Shown piece after piece: positions 26,032-35,296 of a stretch of DNA of 64,000 nucleotides. Below the pieces are notes generated by a model. The model was not told the DNA's origin and did no database searches. It worked only from the letters and a program-made list of their open reading frames with translations. A program made the position numbers and the translations under genes. The stretch's first letter is position 1; every line of letters begins with the position of its first letter. The stretch comes from a candidate division BRC1 bacterium ADurb.Bin183 (GTDB taxonomy: Bacteria; Sumerlaeota; Sumerlaeia; MWCT01): the NCBI GenBank assembly GCA_002070185.1, contig MWCT01000001.1, positions 186,001-250,000 on the forward strand, read 5' to 3'.

Positions 26032-27096
26032 GGCTGACTCCAAAAGCGAGGCGCCGATGCCGGGCGCGGATGAGGGGACAAGGCAGCCGTCGGCAAAATG
26101 GGGCGAGTCTGCGGCGGGGTCGTTTGTGATGTCAAAATGTCCGTCCAAATCTATGAAACGCAGGCTTTTCATGGAGAGGGCAAGGTGGAGTCCGGCGCTG
26201 ATGGCAAGGGCGGATTCGTCCATGCAGCCGACCATTGTCCCGATGCCCGCCTCAGCGCATAGGGCATCCATTGCAAGCGCTTCGCCGATGCCGCCGCATT
26301 TCATGAGTTTGATGTTGATAAGAGGCGCCGCCTGCGCGGCGATGACGCGTCGGATATCCGCCGAGTTCAGAACGCTCTCATCCGCCATAACCGGAACGGG
26401 CGATGCCGCGGCGATGCGCCGCATGGCGTTGATGTCGCCGCGCGGCGAGGGTTGTTCGATGAACTGAATTCCCGCGCAGTCAATGTGATTCAAAAGGTCG
26501 AGCGTTTCGGATGGGTTGTAAGCTTGATTGGCGTCAAGGCGAAAGAGGATGGCGCTGCCTGCAAGGCGTCGGATGGCGTCAATCCGTCCGGCGTCTTTTT
26601 CCACGCCTTCGCCGAGTTTGATTTTGAGGATTTTGAATCCGCGCAAAAGGGCGCGGCGCGCTTGGGCAAGGGCGCGTTCGATGGGTATGAGCGAGACGGT
26701 GTAGGATGTAGGCAGCGGGCGGAGGCTTCCGCCAAGCAGTTGATATAAGGGCTGCCGTCGGATTTTTCCCATCAAATCCCAAAGCGCCATAGAGACTGCG
26801 GCGCAGGCGGCGGGGTTTGCAATGTGGGTTTTTGTGAAGGCGTGTCTATCGAATGAGAGCGGGTCTGAATCAAGGAGCGCGGGTATGGCGATGTTATGCA
26901 AGAAATCCGCAACGGTTTGAGGCGTTTCGCCGGTGACGGCTTCATCGGGCGCGGCGCATCCCCAAGCGGTGAGACCTTCATCTGTTTGAAGACGCAGGAA
27001 TATATTTTCCGGATGCTCCTCGGCGCCATAGGCAACGGCGGAGGTGTATGCAAGCGAGAAGGTTTTTTTGAAGATATCTGCGCGTGCTATTTTCAT
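26002..27096 (-). CDS. Dipeptide epimerase (enolase superfamily, MLE subgroup)
   Basis: 364 residues. Enolase-superfamily residues are in place: KxK motif K158/K160 in KILKIKLGEG, metal ligands D188 (RLDANQAYN), E214 (FIEQPS) and D239 (MADESV), and the second catalytic base K263 in INIKLMKCGGIGEA. This pattern is that of L-Ala-D/L-Glu epimerases and related dipeptide epimerases, which help recycle murein peptides. The last residues, ESAFGGHSIQTP, are encoded by a dispersed repeat (copy A), so the native C-terminus has been replaced or extended. Monocistronic in appearance. Confidence 0.88.
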   Translation of the reverse strand: MKIARADIFKKTFSLAYTSAVAYGAEEHPENIFLRLQTDEGLTAWGCAAPDEAVTGETPQTVADFLHNIAIPALLDSDPLSFDRHAFTKTHIANPAACAAVSMALWDLMGKIRRQPLYQLLGGSLRPLPTSYTVSLIPIERALAQARRALLRGFKILKIKLGEGVEKDAGRIDAIRRLAGSAILFRLDANQAYNPSETLDLLNHIDCAGIQFIEQPSPRGDINAMRRIAAASPVPVMADESVLNSADIRRVIAAQAAPLINIKLMKCGGIGEALAMDALCAEAGIGTMVGCMDESALAISAGLHLALSMKSLRFIDLDGHFDITNDPAADSPHFADGCLVPSSAPGIGASLLESAFGGHSIQTP

Positions 27097-27182
27097 AAGC
27101 GATAGACTGCGATACCGGCGGATTTTTTTTTCAATCTTTTTTTTTGCTTGCGCGGAGGGCGGGTTTTAAGCGTATTTTGTTT

Positions 27183-27230
27183 GTCAGAATGCAAAGGTGA
27201 TGAATGGGGCAATTCTTTGCAAATTCTGAC
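27183..27230 (+). promoter_or_regulatory. Strong hairpin in the leader of the zinc-ribbon gene
   Basis: Left arm GTCAGAATGCAAAG (27183-27196) pairs with CTTTGC (27215-27220) plus ATTCTGAC (27223-27230), giving 14 paired bases with a two-base bulge and an 18-base loop. The right arm ends one base before the AGGA ribosome-binding site of the gene starting at 27244, so folding could affect translation, or the arms could be a protein-binding site. Confidence 0.5.
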
Positions 27231-27243
27231 AGGATGAAATAAC

Positions 27244-28002
27244 ATGTCGGAAAACAAGTGTCCGCGATGCAACGAGGTCGTGCCAAAGGGCGTTTTTATC
27301 TGCCCCGGATGCGCGATTGATATCCGCGAGTGGAATCCCGACAAGCTGAGGTGTCCGGTCTGCCGCGGGTTATATCCAAAGGGGACAAAGTTCTGTTTGA
27401 AGGATGGCTCGCCGTTGGAAGAAGCGGTTTTGAACTTTGACACTGAGGCGACGATGTTTTTGAGCAGCTCGCCGCAGCTCGCGGAGAAGAAGGATGATTT
27501 GATACCCGGTCTTCGATTTGCGGAAGACAGGGAGCGAATTATTCCCAAACTGGAGCGGGATGAGAAGGGGCATCTTGCGCCGCCCTTAAAGCCAGCTGAA
27601 GGGGAATCCGAGGTTGTCATGCCGGATATCTCCTTTGAGTTTCATGCGCCGAAGGAAGAGGCGCCTCCGCCGCCGTCCGCGCAGTCCCCGCCAAAGAAGA
27701 TTTTTTGGGCGTATGACCCAGAGCGGCAACAGGAAACCGCGCCGCCTGCGCCGGAGCCCGCCGAGGAGAAGGAGATTCTCTCTCCGCCGCCCAAGATAAA
27801 ACAACCCTATAAAATAAAACCGTTGGAAGAATATGAACAGCTCCTGAAAGAGGAGGAAGAGCGTGAGGCGATGGTAAAGCCCGCCCGCCCCGCTCCGATA
27901 CCCAAGCCTGCTGCGGCAAAGCCCGAGCCGCGCGAGGCGCGGACCAGGCGCGGCTTCTTCCAGCGCCTGATGGACGCTTTAAAGATTTTGCTCAATAAAT
28001 AA
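27244..28002 (+). CDS. Zinc-ribbon protein with proline-rich tail, unknown function
   Basis: 252 residues. Two CxxC zinc-ribbon pairs occur in the first 60 residues: CPRCNE, CPGCA, CPVCRG and a final Cys in FCLKDG. The rest is acidic and Pro/Glu-rich with little predicted fold (PPPPSAQSPPKK, PAPEPAEEKE), ending in a basic segment RTRRGFFQRLMDALKILLNK that could be an amphipathic membrane-binding helix. Short zinc-ribbon plus disordered tail proteins of this kind are common in kinase-rich bacteria, but I know of no assigned role. Located 33-39 bases before the GH20 gene on the same strand. Confidence 0.7.
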   Translation: MSENKCPRCNEVVPKGVFICPGCAIDIREWNPDKLRCPVCRGLYPKGTKFCLKDGSPLEEAVLNFDTEATMFLSSSPQLAEKKDDLIPGLRFAEDRERIIPKLERDEKGHLAPPLKPAEGESEVVMPDISFEFHAPKEEAPPPPSAQSPPKKIFWAYDPERQQETAPPAPEPAEEKEILSPPPKIKQPYKIKPLEEYEQLLKEEEEREAMVKPARPAPIPKPAAAKPEPREARTRRGFFQRLMDALKILLNK

Positions 28003-28041
28003 TCATGGGAGTCCCCCATTCAAAAAACAGGAGGAATGAAT

Positions 28042-30492
28042 ATGACATCGAAAAGGGGCATCCGGTTCTTTGCGATTTTTTTTATCTTTATCATTTCAAC
28101 AGGAGTTTTTGCTATGAGGGAGTTGAAACTCATCCCCAAGCCGCGCGAGTATAAAATGACCGGCGGCGAGGTCTCCCTTTCCAAAGATTGGAAAATTTAT
28201 CTCCCCGCGAACACGGAGGAGGAGCGCATCGCCGCGAACTCTCTGGCGGAGGAGGCGTTGAATTGCTTCGGATGGGAGTTTGCCATCGCCGCATCGGAAC
28301 CGGAGTCGGGTGTTATTATTATCAAAATGATTCCTCCTGATAATAACGAGCCGGAACTTTTCAATCAGCAGGGCTACACTCTCGCTATTGAAGAGCGCAA
28401 AATCACCATCGAGGGCGCATCGGCGGCGGGGCGTTTTTACGGCGCGCAGACGCTGCGGCAGATTTTCCGCAATGCGGACGGCGCGAGGATTCCGCTCATG
28501 CGCATCAAGGACTGGCCATCGCTCAAATGGCGCGGCATTTCCGACGACATCAGCCGCGGTCAGGTTTCCATGGCGGAAGATTTCAAAAACATCATCCGCG
28601 AGTTGGCTTTTTACAAAAAGAATCTTTATCAGCCTTATATCGAGGACATGTTTGCCTTTGATTCAAGCCCGCAGGTCGGGCGCGCCCGCGGCGCCATCAC
28701 AAAGAGCGAGATGGCTGAAATGGTTGCCGAGGCGAAGAAATATCATGTGACGCTCGTGCCTGTTTTTGAATGTCTGGGGCATCAGGATCGTCTGCTCTCC
28801 CTGCCAGAAAATCGCCAGTATGCGGAACTTCAAACGCCGGGCAAAGACCCTTGGTCATTTTCGCCGGTGAATGAGGACGCCTTTTTATTTGTGACCAAAT
28901 TGATTGATGAATTGGCGGCATCCGCGCCGTCGCCTTTTTTCCATATCGGCGGCGATGAATCATGGGACGTAGGCAAGGGAACGAGCGCCAAAGAGGTCAA
29001 AAAAAAGGGGCTGGGGCGCGTTCATGCTGAATATTTCTCCCGCCTAAACCGCCACATCCAAACGCGGCACAACCGGAAAACGATGCTTTATGCCGATATG
29101 ATTTTGAAACATCCGGAGGCGCTGCCTCATCTGGATAATGATTGCATCATGGTGGATTGGCATTATGAAGCTAATAACATAGAATATTCCTCCATCAGCA
29201 AGTTGAAGGAGGCGGGATTCAAATATATCATAGCCAGTCCGGGCATCTGGAGCTGGGCGAATTATTATCCCAATTATTCGAACGGGTTTGCCAGCGTGGG
29301 AAATTTTTCCGCCAAAGCCAAAGCGGAAGACCTCATGGGGTGCATCACCTCCTCGTGGGGCGATGACGGCGCGGAAAATCTGCGCGAGAATAACTGGCTC
29401 GGTTACGCCTTTTCCGCCGCCGCCGAATGGGAAGCGGAGACGCCGGATGCCGACCGTTTTCTGCGGAAGTATGCGGCGGTGCATCTGGGCTGCGATTCGG
29501 AGTCGCTGGCTGCCGCCATCAAAAATCTGGGATGGTTTGATTATTTGAATGTCAACTATCTTGCCCGCATCTTCCACAAAATGCCGCGCATCAAACAGGT
29601 TGATGCCAAATGGCTGGAGGCGTTGGCGCAGTTGAAGGAGAAGATGGAGGAGACGCGCAAAGAGCTCCGTTTGCGGCGCCCGGGTCTGCGATTTCATAAA
29701 GATTACATTGACATTATGGACAATGCGGCGCGGCGGAACATCTATCTTGCCGAACGCGACAAGGCGATGGACACGCTTGCCCGTATGCTGGGCGAAAAAA
29801 AATCGGGCGAACTTTCCCCCGCCAACCAGCAGGAAATCATCGCCCTTTTGGAAAAACTGCGGGACGATCTTGCCGGTATCGCCGGAGAGTTTCAGGAACT
29901 CTGGCTCAAGCGGTATAAATATCCGAAACTGGATTCCAACATGCAGAGGCTCGGCGCTCAGCTGGGCGTCCTGCAGGATTTTATCGCGCTGGCAAAAACG
30001 GGAGACCTGACCATGCGTCAGCCGACCGAAGCGGTCTGGTTCTGGTATCCGGATGTCAATCCGCAGGAAAGCGCCACATCCGGCACGCGTTATTTCATGC
30101 GGGTTTTTGAACTTGCAAAAGAGCCGAAAGAGGGCGCTGTCCGCTGTTGGGCTGATGACAAGGCGGCGGTTTATGTAAACGGCGAGCGCGTTTTAGAGGT
30201 TTCCTATTACGACCAACCTAAATTAAGAAGGGTTTCCTCTCTTTTGAAGAAGGGGAAAAATTACATCGCTATCGAGGCGGAAAACACCATCGGAGCGGCG
30301 GGCATACTTTTTGAGGCGCGCATCCTTGTGGACGACGACACAACGCTGGTCATCACCGGCGACGACGAATGGCGCGTGAAGGAAAAGGTGCCCGCCTCTT
30401 GGGTGACGAAGGCATTCAAAGGCGGCAAGTCGCTCAAGGTCAAGCTGCTCGGCAAGGGGTTGATTCCGCCATGGGAAACGATTGATTGGTAG
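28042..30492 (+). CDS. Secreted glycoside hydrolase family 20 (beta-N-acetylhexosaminidase)
   Basis: 816 residues from ATG 28042, which has AGGAGG at seven bases; an ATG six bases earlier sits too close to it. Signal peptide about 1-24. Residues 30-150 form the GH20b alpha/beta domain, then the catalytic barrel with the start block MRIKDWPSLKWRGISDDISRG and the catalytic Asp-Glu pair at D305-E306 in HIGGDES. The C-terminal 150 residues (YFMRVFELAKEPKEGAVRC, DDKAAVYVNGERVLEV, KGKNYIAIEAEN) form a galactose-binding-like beta-sandwich. Acts on terminal GlcNAc/GalNAc of glycans outside the cytoplasm; chitin oligomers, muropeptides or host-type glycans are all possible substrates. Confidence 0.88.
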   Translation: MTSKRGIRFFAIFFIFIISTGVFAMRELKLIPKPREYKMTGGEVSLSKDWKIYLPANTEEERIAANSLAEEALNCFGWEFAIAASEPESGVIIIKMIPPDNNEPELFNQQGYTLAIEERKITIEGASAAGRFYGAQTLRQIFRNADGARIPLMRIKDWPSLKWRGISDDISRGQVSMAEDFKNIIRELAFYKKNLYQPYIEDMFAFDSSPQVGRARGAITKSEMAEMVAEAKKYHVTLVPVFECLGHQDRLLSLPENRQYAELQTPGKDPWSFSPVNEDAFLFVTKLIDELAASAPSPFFHIGGDESWDVGKGTSAKEVKKKGLGRVHAEYFSRLNRHIQTRHNRKTMLYADMILKHPEALPHLDNDCIMVDWHYEANNIEYSSISKLKEAGFKYIIASPGIWSWANYYPNYSNGFASVGNFSAKAKAEDLMGCITSSWGDDGAENLRENNWLGYAFSAAAEWEAETPDADRFLRKYAAVHLGCDSESLAAAIKNLGWFDYLNVNYLARIFHKMPRIKQVDAKWLEALAQLKEKMEETRKELRLRRPGLRFHKDYIDIMDNAARRNIYLAERDKAMDTLARMLGEKKSGELSPANQQEIIALLEKLRDDLAGIAGEFQELWLKRYKYPKLDSNMQRLGAQLGVLQDFIALAKTGDLTMRQPTEAVWFWYPDVNPQESATSGTRYFMRVFELAKEPKEGAVRCWADDKAAVYVNGERVLEVSYYDQPKLRRVSSLLKKGKNYIAIEAENTIGAAGILFEARILVDDDTTLVITGDDEWRVKEKVPASWVTKAFKGGKSLKVKLLGKGLIPPWETIDW

Positions 30493-30561
30493 GGCGTTTT
30501 CTAACGGCGGGCGAGCCTTGCCCGCATTTGATTGCAAGGAGGCATCGGCGGATATAAAGGC

Positions 30562-32682
30562 ATGAATCCTGAGGAAGAAAAAAACATACCCCAAAGCGCG
30601 CCAAAGGCGTCCGCCTCTGCGGAATCCGCTTCCAGCAAGGAGGAGGCGTCGCGGACGTTTCTGGATGAGTTTTTGAACTTGATTTCGCGCGGCAAGGTGA
30701 GGGTTTCTCTCTATCCTGAAAAGCATCCGCTTTCTCAAGAGATGCTTTCGGAGTTTCAAAATTTTCTCAAAGCCGCCCTTGCGTCGCGTTCGGAAATTAT
30801 TTTGGATTGCCAGCCGGGACGCATTGTTTTGAACGAGGAATTTACTATCGGCGACAAACCGAATGTCCTCCAGTTTTCAAAGGAGATGTATCAGCGGCGC
30901 GTGGCGCGCATCCATTTTGACGGTACGGCAAGCGATGCGGGTATTTACAATTTTCTGCGTTTTTTGGGGGCGGAGGCGGAGGCGCTCCAGCGCCAATCGA
31001 AAGCCTCCGGTGAGCCGGCTGCGAGTTGGGATGGAATCAGGATTGACTTTGTGGATTATCAACGGCTGAGCCGCGTCCGCGGAGAGAGCCTTGCGGGGGG
31101 CGATGTCGGCGAGAAAAAAATTTCCCTTCTTGAATACCTCTTAGGCGCCGCGCCCGAGTCGGAACCGGCGTTGGAAAATCTGACCAAACACATCCCGCTT
31201 TCAGAAAAATTTATCAATTCCCTCAAAGCTGTTCCCGACATTTCCGATATCATCATAGATATCTCCGATGACGCCGCCCCAGAAAGGCATGTTGGGATTT
31301 TATTCCGCAATCTGGTGGGAATTGTGTCCGGCGTAACGGGCGAAAATGCGGAGGATATGAAGCGGGAACTCATCCGCCATTTTTTAGGGCTGCCGGCAAA
31401 TATACGCGCGGATATTTTGCTGGATATTTATCCCGATGATGCGGAGCGGGGGCGCGTGCTGGATGTTTTGGAGCGTGTTACGCCGAGCCAGCAGGAGGAA
31501 ATCATCGCCTCGTTGAAGACCGAAGCCAGCCGCGAGGACACCTCCGATTCGGCGGTTAACGTCCTTCCGATTATCCGCGCTATATATGGTGAAATCTTCA
31601 AGGAGCAAGAGCGCGATATCTGGACATGGCAACCCAAACCGCTGCCGCCGGATGAAAAATGCGCCGCCGCGCTTCGGAATGCGTTGTCGCCGGTCGCCGT
31701 GACGAGCCGATACAAGCGATATGCATCCCGGATTTTTATCCAATCAAACGACCCTTATTTTATCATGCGCCGCGTGGATGCGCTGTCGGATGACATCTCC
31801 CTCTTTTTGGACATGAACGACTGGAAGGGCGCGCGCAATTATATAGAAGCCCTCCAAAAAGCCTTCAAGGAAAAGAAATTTCCCGACGCCGATTCGGGCA
31901 TAAAAATCTACAAGGCGCTGGAGCGCAAAGTGGTCGCTTTGTTCAAGCCGACGCTGCTCCAGTGCCTTTCGGAAAATCCCGTTGTTTCTTTGAGCGATGT
32001 GGAGCCGATTTTGGGGCTGTTTGATTTGAAGCTGCAACACATTTATATGGAGGCGCTGGCTGAGGTGCCCGACCGCAGTCTCCGCAAAAAGATAATAGAT
32101 TTTGTGGCAAAAGGACATGAGCTCCCCGAAACGGCGCTTCAGCAAATGATGGGACACGAGCAGTGGTATGTTGTGCGCAATGCTGTTACTTTGATGCGGG
32201 AGGTTCCCGCGGAGGAATGGCTGCCACATCTGGAAAAAATGCTGGAGCATGAGGAATTGAGAATCCGCAAAGAATCCGTTTTGGCGCTCGGACGCATCAA
32301 AGCGCCCAAAGCGCTCGACCTTTTGCTCAAGACATATCAAAACAAGGCGCAGGATGAATCGCTGCGCGCTATGGCTTTGGAGGTTATGAGCGCGTTCGAT
32401 GATGAAAGGGTTGACGAGATTTTGCGCGCCCATCTTAACGACACGCGGAATCCCTCCGTTGATTTTGCCATGCGCGCGGCGGGGATTGCGCAGATGAAAA
32501 AATTCAAGGATAATCAAACGGTTCAAGAACTTTTGGCTTTTATCAAAAAGCCCCATCTTTTGAATCGCAAAGGCTGGAACGAACTCAAGCTCGCCGCCGT
32601 CAAAGCATTGGAGGAAATCGGCACGCTGCAAGCAAAAGCGGCGCTTCTTCAGGCGGAAAAATATCTGCCAAGGGAGGAATGA
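30562..32682 (+). CDS. HEAT-repeat protein with N-terminal module shared with the next gene
   Basis: 706 residues from ATG 30562. AAGGAGG (30536-30542) is 19 bases away, so a TTG at 30532 or another start cannot be excluded. Residues about 40-160 (VSLYPEKHPLSQEMLSEFQNF, then ILDCQPGRIVLNEEFTI) look like the first 110 residues of the following protein. The middle is helical and unassigned. Residues about 470-700 contain tandem HEAT-like repeats, such as LPHLEKMLEHEELRIRKES and LALGRIKAPKALDLLLKTY. No signal peptide. Probably a scaffold or signalling partner of the downstream HD-GYP-like protein, with which it is translationally coupled. Confidence 0.75.
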   Translation: MNPEEEKNIPQSAPKASASAESASSKEEASRTFLDEFLNLISRGKVRVSLYPEKHPLSQEMLSEFQNFLKAALASRSEIILDCQPGRIVLNEEFTIGDKPNVLQFSKEMYQRRVARIHFDGTASDAGIYNFLRFLGAEAEALQRQSKASGEPAASWDGIRIDFVDYQRLSRVRGESLAGGDVGEKKISLLEYLLGAAPESEPALENLTKHIPLSEKFINSLKAVPDISDIIIDISDDAAPERHVGILFRNLVGIVSGVTGENAEDMKRELIRHFLGLPANIRADILLDIYPDDAERGRVLDVLERVTPSQQEEIIASLKTEASREDTSDSAVNVLPIIRAIYGEIFKEQERDIWTWQPKPLPPDEKCAAALRNALSPVAVTSRYKRYASRIFIQSNDPYFIMRRVDALSDDISLFLDMNDWKGARNYIEALQKAFKEKKFPDADSGIKIYKALERKVVALFKPTLLQCLSENPVVSLSDVEPILGLFDLKLQHIYMEALAEVPDRSLRKKIIDFVAKGHELPETALQQMMGHEQWYVVRNAVTLMREVPAEEWLPHLEKMLEHEELRIRKESVLALGRIKAPKALDLLLKTYQNKAQDESLRAMALEVMSAFDDERVDEILRAHLNDTRNPSVDFAMRAAGIAQMKKFKDNQTVQELLAFIKKPHLLNRKGWNELKLAAVKALEEIGTLQAKAALLQAEKYLPREE

Positions 32683-32683
32683 G

Positions 32684-33862
32684 ATGGCGCCGGAAGAACT
32701 TATCGCCGAAGCGGAAGCCTTTCTTACCGCTTTTTATTCTATGTTCAAAACGCGGCACCTTTATCCGCCCACTCATCGGCGGTTCACAAAATCGCTTGAG
32801 CCGGTTCAGGATTCGCTCTCCCGTCTATTGGGGAAAAATCCAGAGGCGGTGTTTATCATTGTGGAGCGCGAGTTCATCTTTGAAGGGGCGCCGCTCTTCC
32901 GCTCTATGACCGGCATGAGAGATTTTGCCGATGTCTTTGAACGGCACGGCATTGACCGTCTGACAATTCAACAAGGCATCGGCATGGAGGAGCTCATTAA
33001 CCTTGTCAATATCTTGACGATGCGACAGAGCGAGATAGACGAGCAAGGCGGCATGGAGGAACTTTTGGGGAAAGAGCAGATGCCGCACGCCCGTTTAGAA
33101 CGTTTGTCGCTGGGCAAAAAAGCGCAGGAGATTTTGACCGGTCAGGCTCAATACCAGCAGTCGGGGGCGGACGGGGCGGCGGGTTTTGCCCCCTATGCCC
33201 ATCTTTATAAAAAAACGGAAAGCCTTTTTGACCTTATGTATCAAAGCCGCGAGGCGGACATCGTCCCGGCTTTGAACGAGGCGCTGGACGCGCTGGTCAA
33301 CCTTTCCGCGCATGGTCAAGAGTTTATGGAGATTTATCATAATGAAGGGTTTCGAATGGGAGAGTGGGAGCATGCGGCGTGCGTCGGCGCTCTGACTTTT
33401 TTATTCGGCAAGTATCTGAATATGGAAGATGGCATGAATCGCCTTCTCGCCGGCGCCGCCTTGTTGCATGATGCGGGCAAACTCTCCATGCCGGCGGATA
33501 TTCGCAATACGCCTTCCTTTCTTTTGGAGGAGGAGGCGCGTCAAGTTTATAACGAGCACCCGCAGCTCGGCGCGGAGCGGATGCTTGCTCTGCGGAATGC
33601 GCCGCCGTTGGCTGCGATTGTGTGCTATGAGCATCATGCGGGATATGATAAACAGGGGTTTCCCGCCCTGCCGGCGGATTCGGCGCCGATGGAGGCGAGC
33701 CTGCTCATTGGGCTTGTAAGCGAGTATGACAATCGGGCGCGGGAGTTTGGCGGTGGCAAAAAGCCGTCGGAGATTTTGCCGGATCTTTTGCCGAAACGCG
33801 GGAAAAGCCTCCATCCCGCCTTCTTCGATTTATTTTCCCTTTTTCTGGGAGAGGCGGGTTAA
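32684..33862 (+). CDS. HD-GYP-type phosphohydrolase domain protein, degenerate GYP motif
   Basis: 392 residues. ATG is one base after the previous stop, with GGGAGGAATGAG before it. Residues 20-130 repeat the module of the upstream protein (HLYPPTHRRFTKSLEPVQ). The C-terminal half carries HD-GYP signatures: GAALLHDAGKLSMP (His and Asp of the HD pair), HPQLGAERM, and YEHHAGYDKQGFP in place of HHERxDGxGYP. Metal-binding residues mostly remain, so cyclic-di-GMP phosphodiesterase activity is possible but the GYP triplet reads GFP and the preceding Glu-Arg is absent. A cyclic-di-GMP link is plausible given the GGDEF protein elsewhere in the window. Confidence 0.78.
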   Translation: MAPEELIAEAEAFLTAFYSMFKTRHLYPPTHRRFTKSLEPVQDSLSRLLGKNPEAVFIIVEREFIFEGAPLFRSMTGMRDFADVFERHGIDRLTIQQGIGMEELINLVNILTMRQSEIDEQGGMEELLGKEQMPHARLERLSLGKKAQEILTGQAQYQQSGADGAAGFAPYAHLYKKTESLFDLMYQSREADIVPALNEALDALVNLSAHGQEFMEIYHNEGFRMGEWEHAACVGALTFLFGKYLNMEDGMNRLLAGAALLHDAGKLSMPADIRNTPSFLLEEEARQVYNEHPQLGAERMLALRNAPPLAAIVCYEHHAGYDKQGFPALPADSAPMEASLLIGLVSEYDNRAREFGGGKKPSEILPDLLPKRGKSLHPAFFDLFSLFLGEAG

Positions 33863-33865
33863 AGG

Positions 33866-35296
33866 ATGATGAATTATCTCCGCATGGGGGCGCTCAGCAA
33901 AAAAGTGGGCGTGGTGAGCTTTGCCCGCCTTTTTTTGTCCCTGAATAATTTTTTCATCGGGATTATCATTGCGCGCGCGCTCACGGAAGAGTTGGCGGGC
34001 ACCTATAATCAGGTGATTTTTGTCATCAATCTCTTTTCTATGATTTTCATCTTCGGCGTTCCCACGAGCATATATTACTTTTTGCCGAGCCTTGAGGGGC
34101 GGGCGCGGAAAGGTTTTTTTTATCAGTCTGTTTTTATTCTTTGCGCCATTGGCGTTTTGATTTCGGCGGCGTTTATTTTTCTGGCGGGATGGATTGGGGG
34201 CAAGTTCAATAACCCCGAGCTTGCGCCGCTTCTACGCATGGCGTCGCTTTTTCTTTTCACGATTGTCGCATCCAGTTTTGGGGACGCCATACTAATTACG
34301 GTCAATCGGCACAAGGCGATGGCGGCGCTGACGTTTGTGTTCACGGGGCTGCATTTTTCGGCTGTCGCCGTGCCGGTGTTGCTCCGCCAGCCGCTCATAA
34401 CGGTTTTTTTACTTTTGGGTTTTGTCAATTTGGCAAAGTTCATTGTGAGTTTTATTTTGTGCGACCGTTTTCTACCGTCTGAACCGCCGGTTTTTTCGAG
34501 GGCGCTTTTTATTCAGCAGGCGGCATATATCATTCCGCTGGGGCTGAATAGCGTGATAGATGTGGTTTCCAAAGACCTCGACCGCACGTTGATTTCGTAT
34601 CTTTTCAACCCGAAGGAATTTGCGGTATATCATTATGGGGCGCTGGAAATTCCGCTCATCGGCATCCTCATCAGCTCTGTCACATCGGTCATAATCCCCG
34701 AGCTGGCGCGTTTCAAACACGAAGGCAGATGGGAGGAGTTCGGCGCGCTTTTCCGAAAGGCGTCCGTCAAGACGGCGGTTTTTCTCTTTCCGTTATTTTG
34801 TTTTCTGATGATGCTTGCGCCGCAGATTTATGTTTTCGTTTACAAAAAAGCGTCGTATCTTGATTCCGTTCCAATCTTCCGCGCGTATCTTTTCATGCTG
34901 CCGATTCGGATTGTGCCGTTTCAGGCTATTTTGTTTGCGCTGGGGCGGACGCGCGTTGTGATAATCGGCGCGCTTGTGGATTTATTCGGGAATCTGGCGT
35001 TGAGTTTGGCGCTGGTTGGACCGCTCGGTCCTGTGGGCGTGGCGCTGGGGCTTGTGCTTGCCACGATTTGTCAGGCTCTTTTTTATCTTTTTGTGATTAA
35101 AGGGGCGGCGCATATTGAGTGGCGGAAATTGCTTGATGCGGCGGCATTCGGCAGGATAATAGGTTCATGTATTTTGGCGTGCGCGCCCTGTTTTATTTTT
35201 TTGCATCTGCCGCTTCCGGGACTGGCGCAGTTAGCAGGTAGCGGGCTCGCCTTTGGCGCGTTTTATTTATTATCTCTGAGGTTTTTATTCAAATAA
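33866..35296 (+). CDS. Polysaccharide/lipid-linked oligosaccharide flippase (MOP superfamily, Wzx-like)
   Basis: 476 residues, about 12-14 membrane helices, typical of Wzx/RfbX flippases that move undecaprenyl-linked glycan units. The N-terminal ARLFLSLNNFFIGIIIARALTEELAGTYNQ is a characteristic opening. Start at either of two adjacent ATGs (33866, 33869) after AAAGG. The stop overlaps the start of the acetyltransferase gene (TAATG), tying both to surface-glycan synthesis. Only these two glycan genes are in the run, so the rest of the pathway must be elsewhere. Confidence 0.85.
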   Translation: MMNYLRMGALSKKVGVVSFARLFLSLNNFFIGIIIARALTEELAGTYNQVIFVINLFSMIFIFGVPTSIYYFLPSLEGRARKGFFYQSVFILCAIGVLISAAFIFLAGWIGGKFNNPELAPLLRMASLFLFTIVASSFGDAILITVNRHKAMAALTFVFTGLHFSAVAVPVLLRQPLITVFLLLGFVNLAKFIVSFILCDRFLPSEPPVFSRALFIQQAAYIIPLGLNSVIDVVSKDLDRTLISYLFNPKEFAVYHYGALEIPLIGILISSVTSVIIPELARFKHEGRWEEFGALFRKASVKTAVFLFPLFCFLMMLAPQIYVFVYKKASYLDSVPIFRAYLFMLPIRIVPFQAILFALGRTRVVIIGALVDLFGNLALSLALVGPLGPVGVALGLVLATICQALFYLFVIKGAAHIEWRKLLDAAAFGRIIGSCILACAPCFIFLHLPLPGLAQLAGSGLAFGAFYLLSLRFLFK

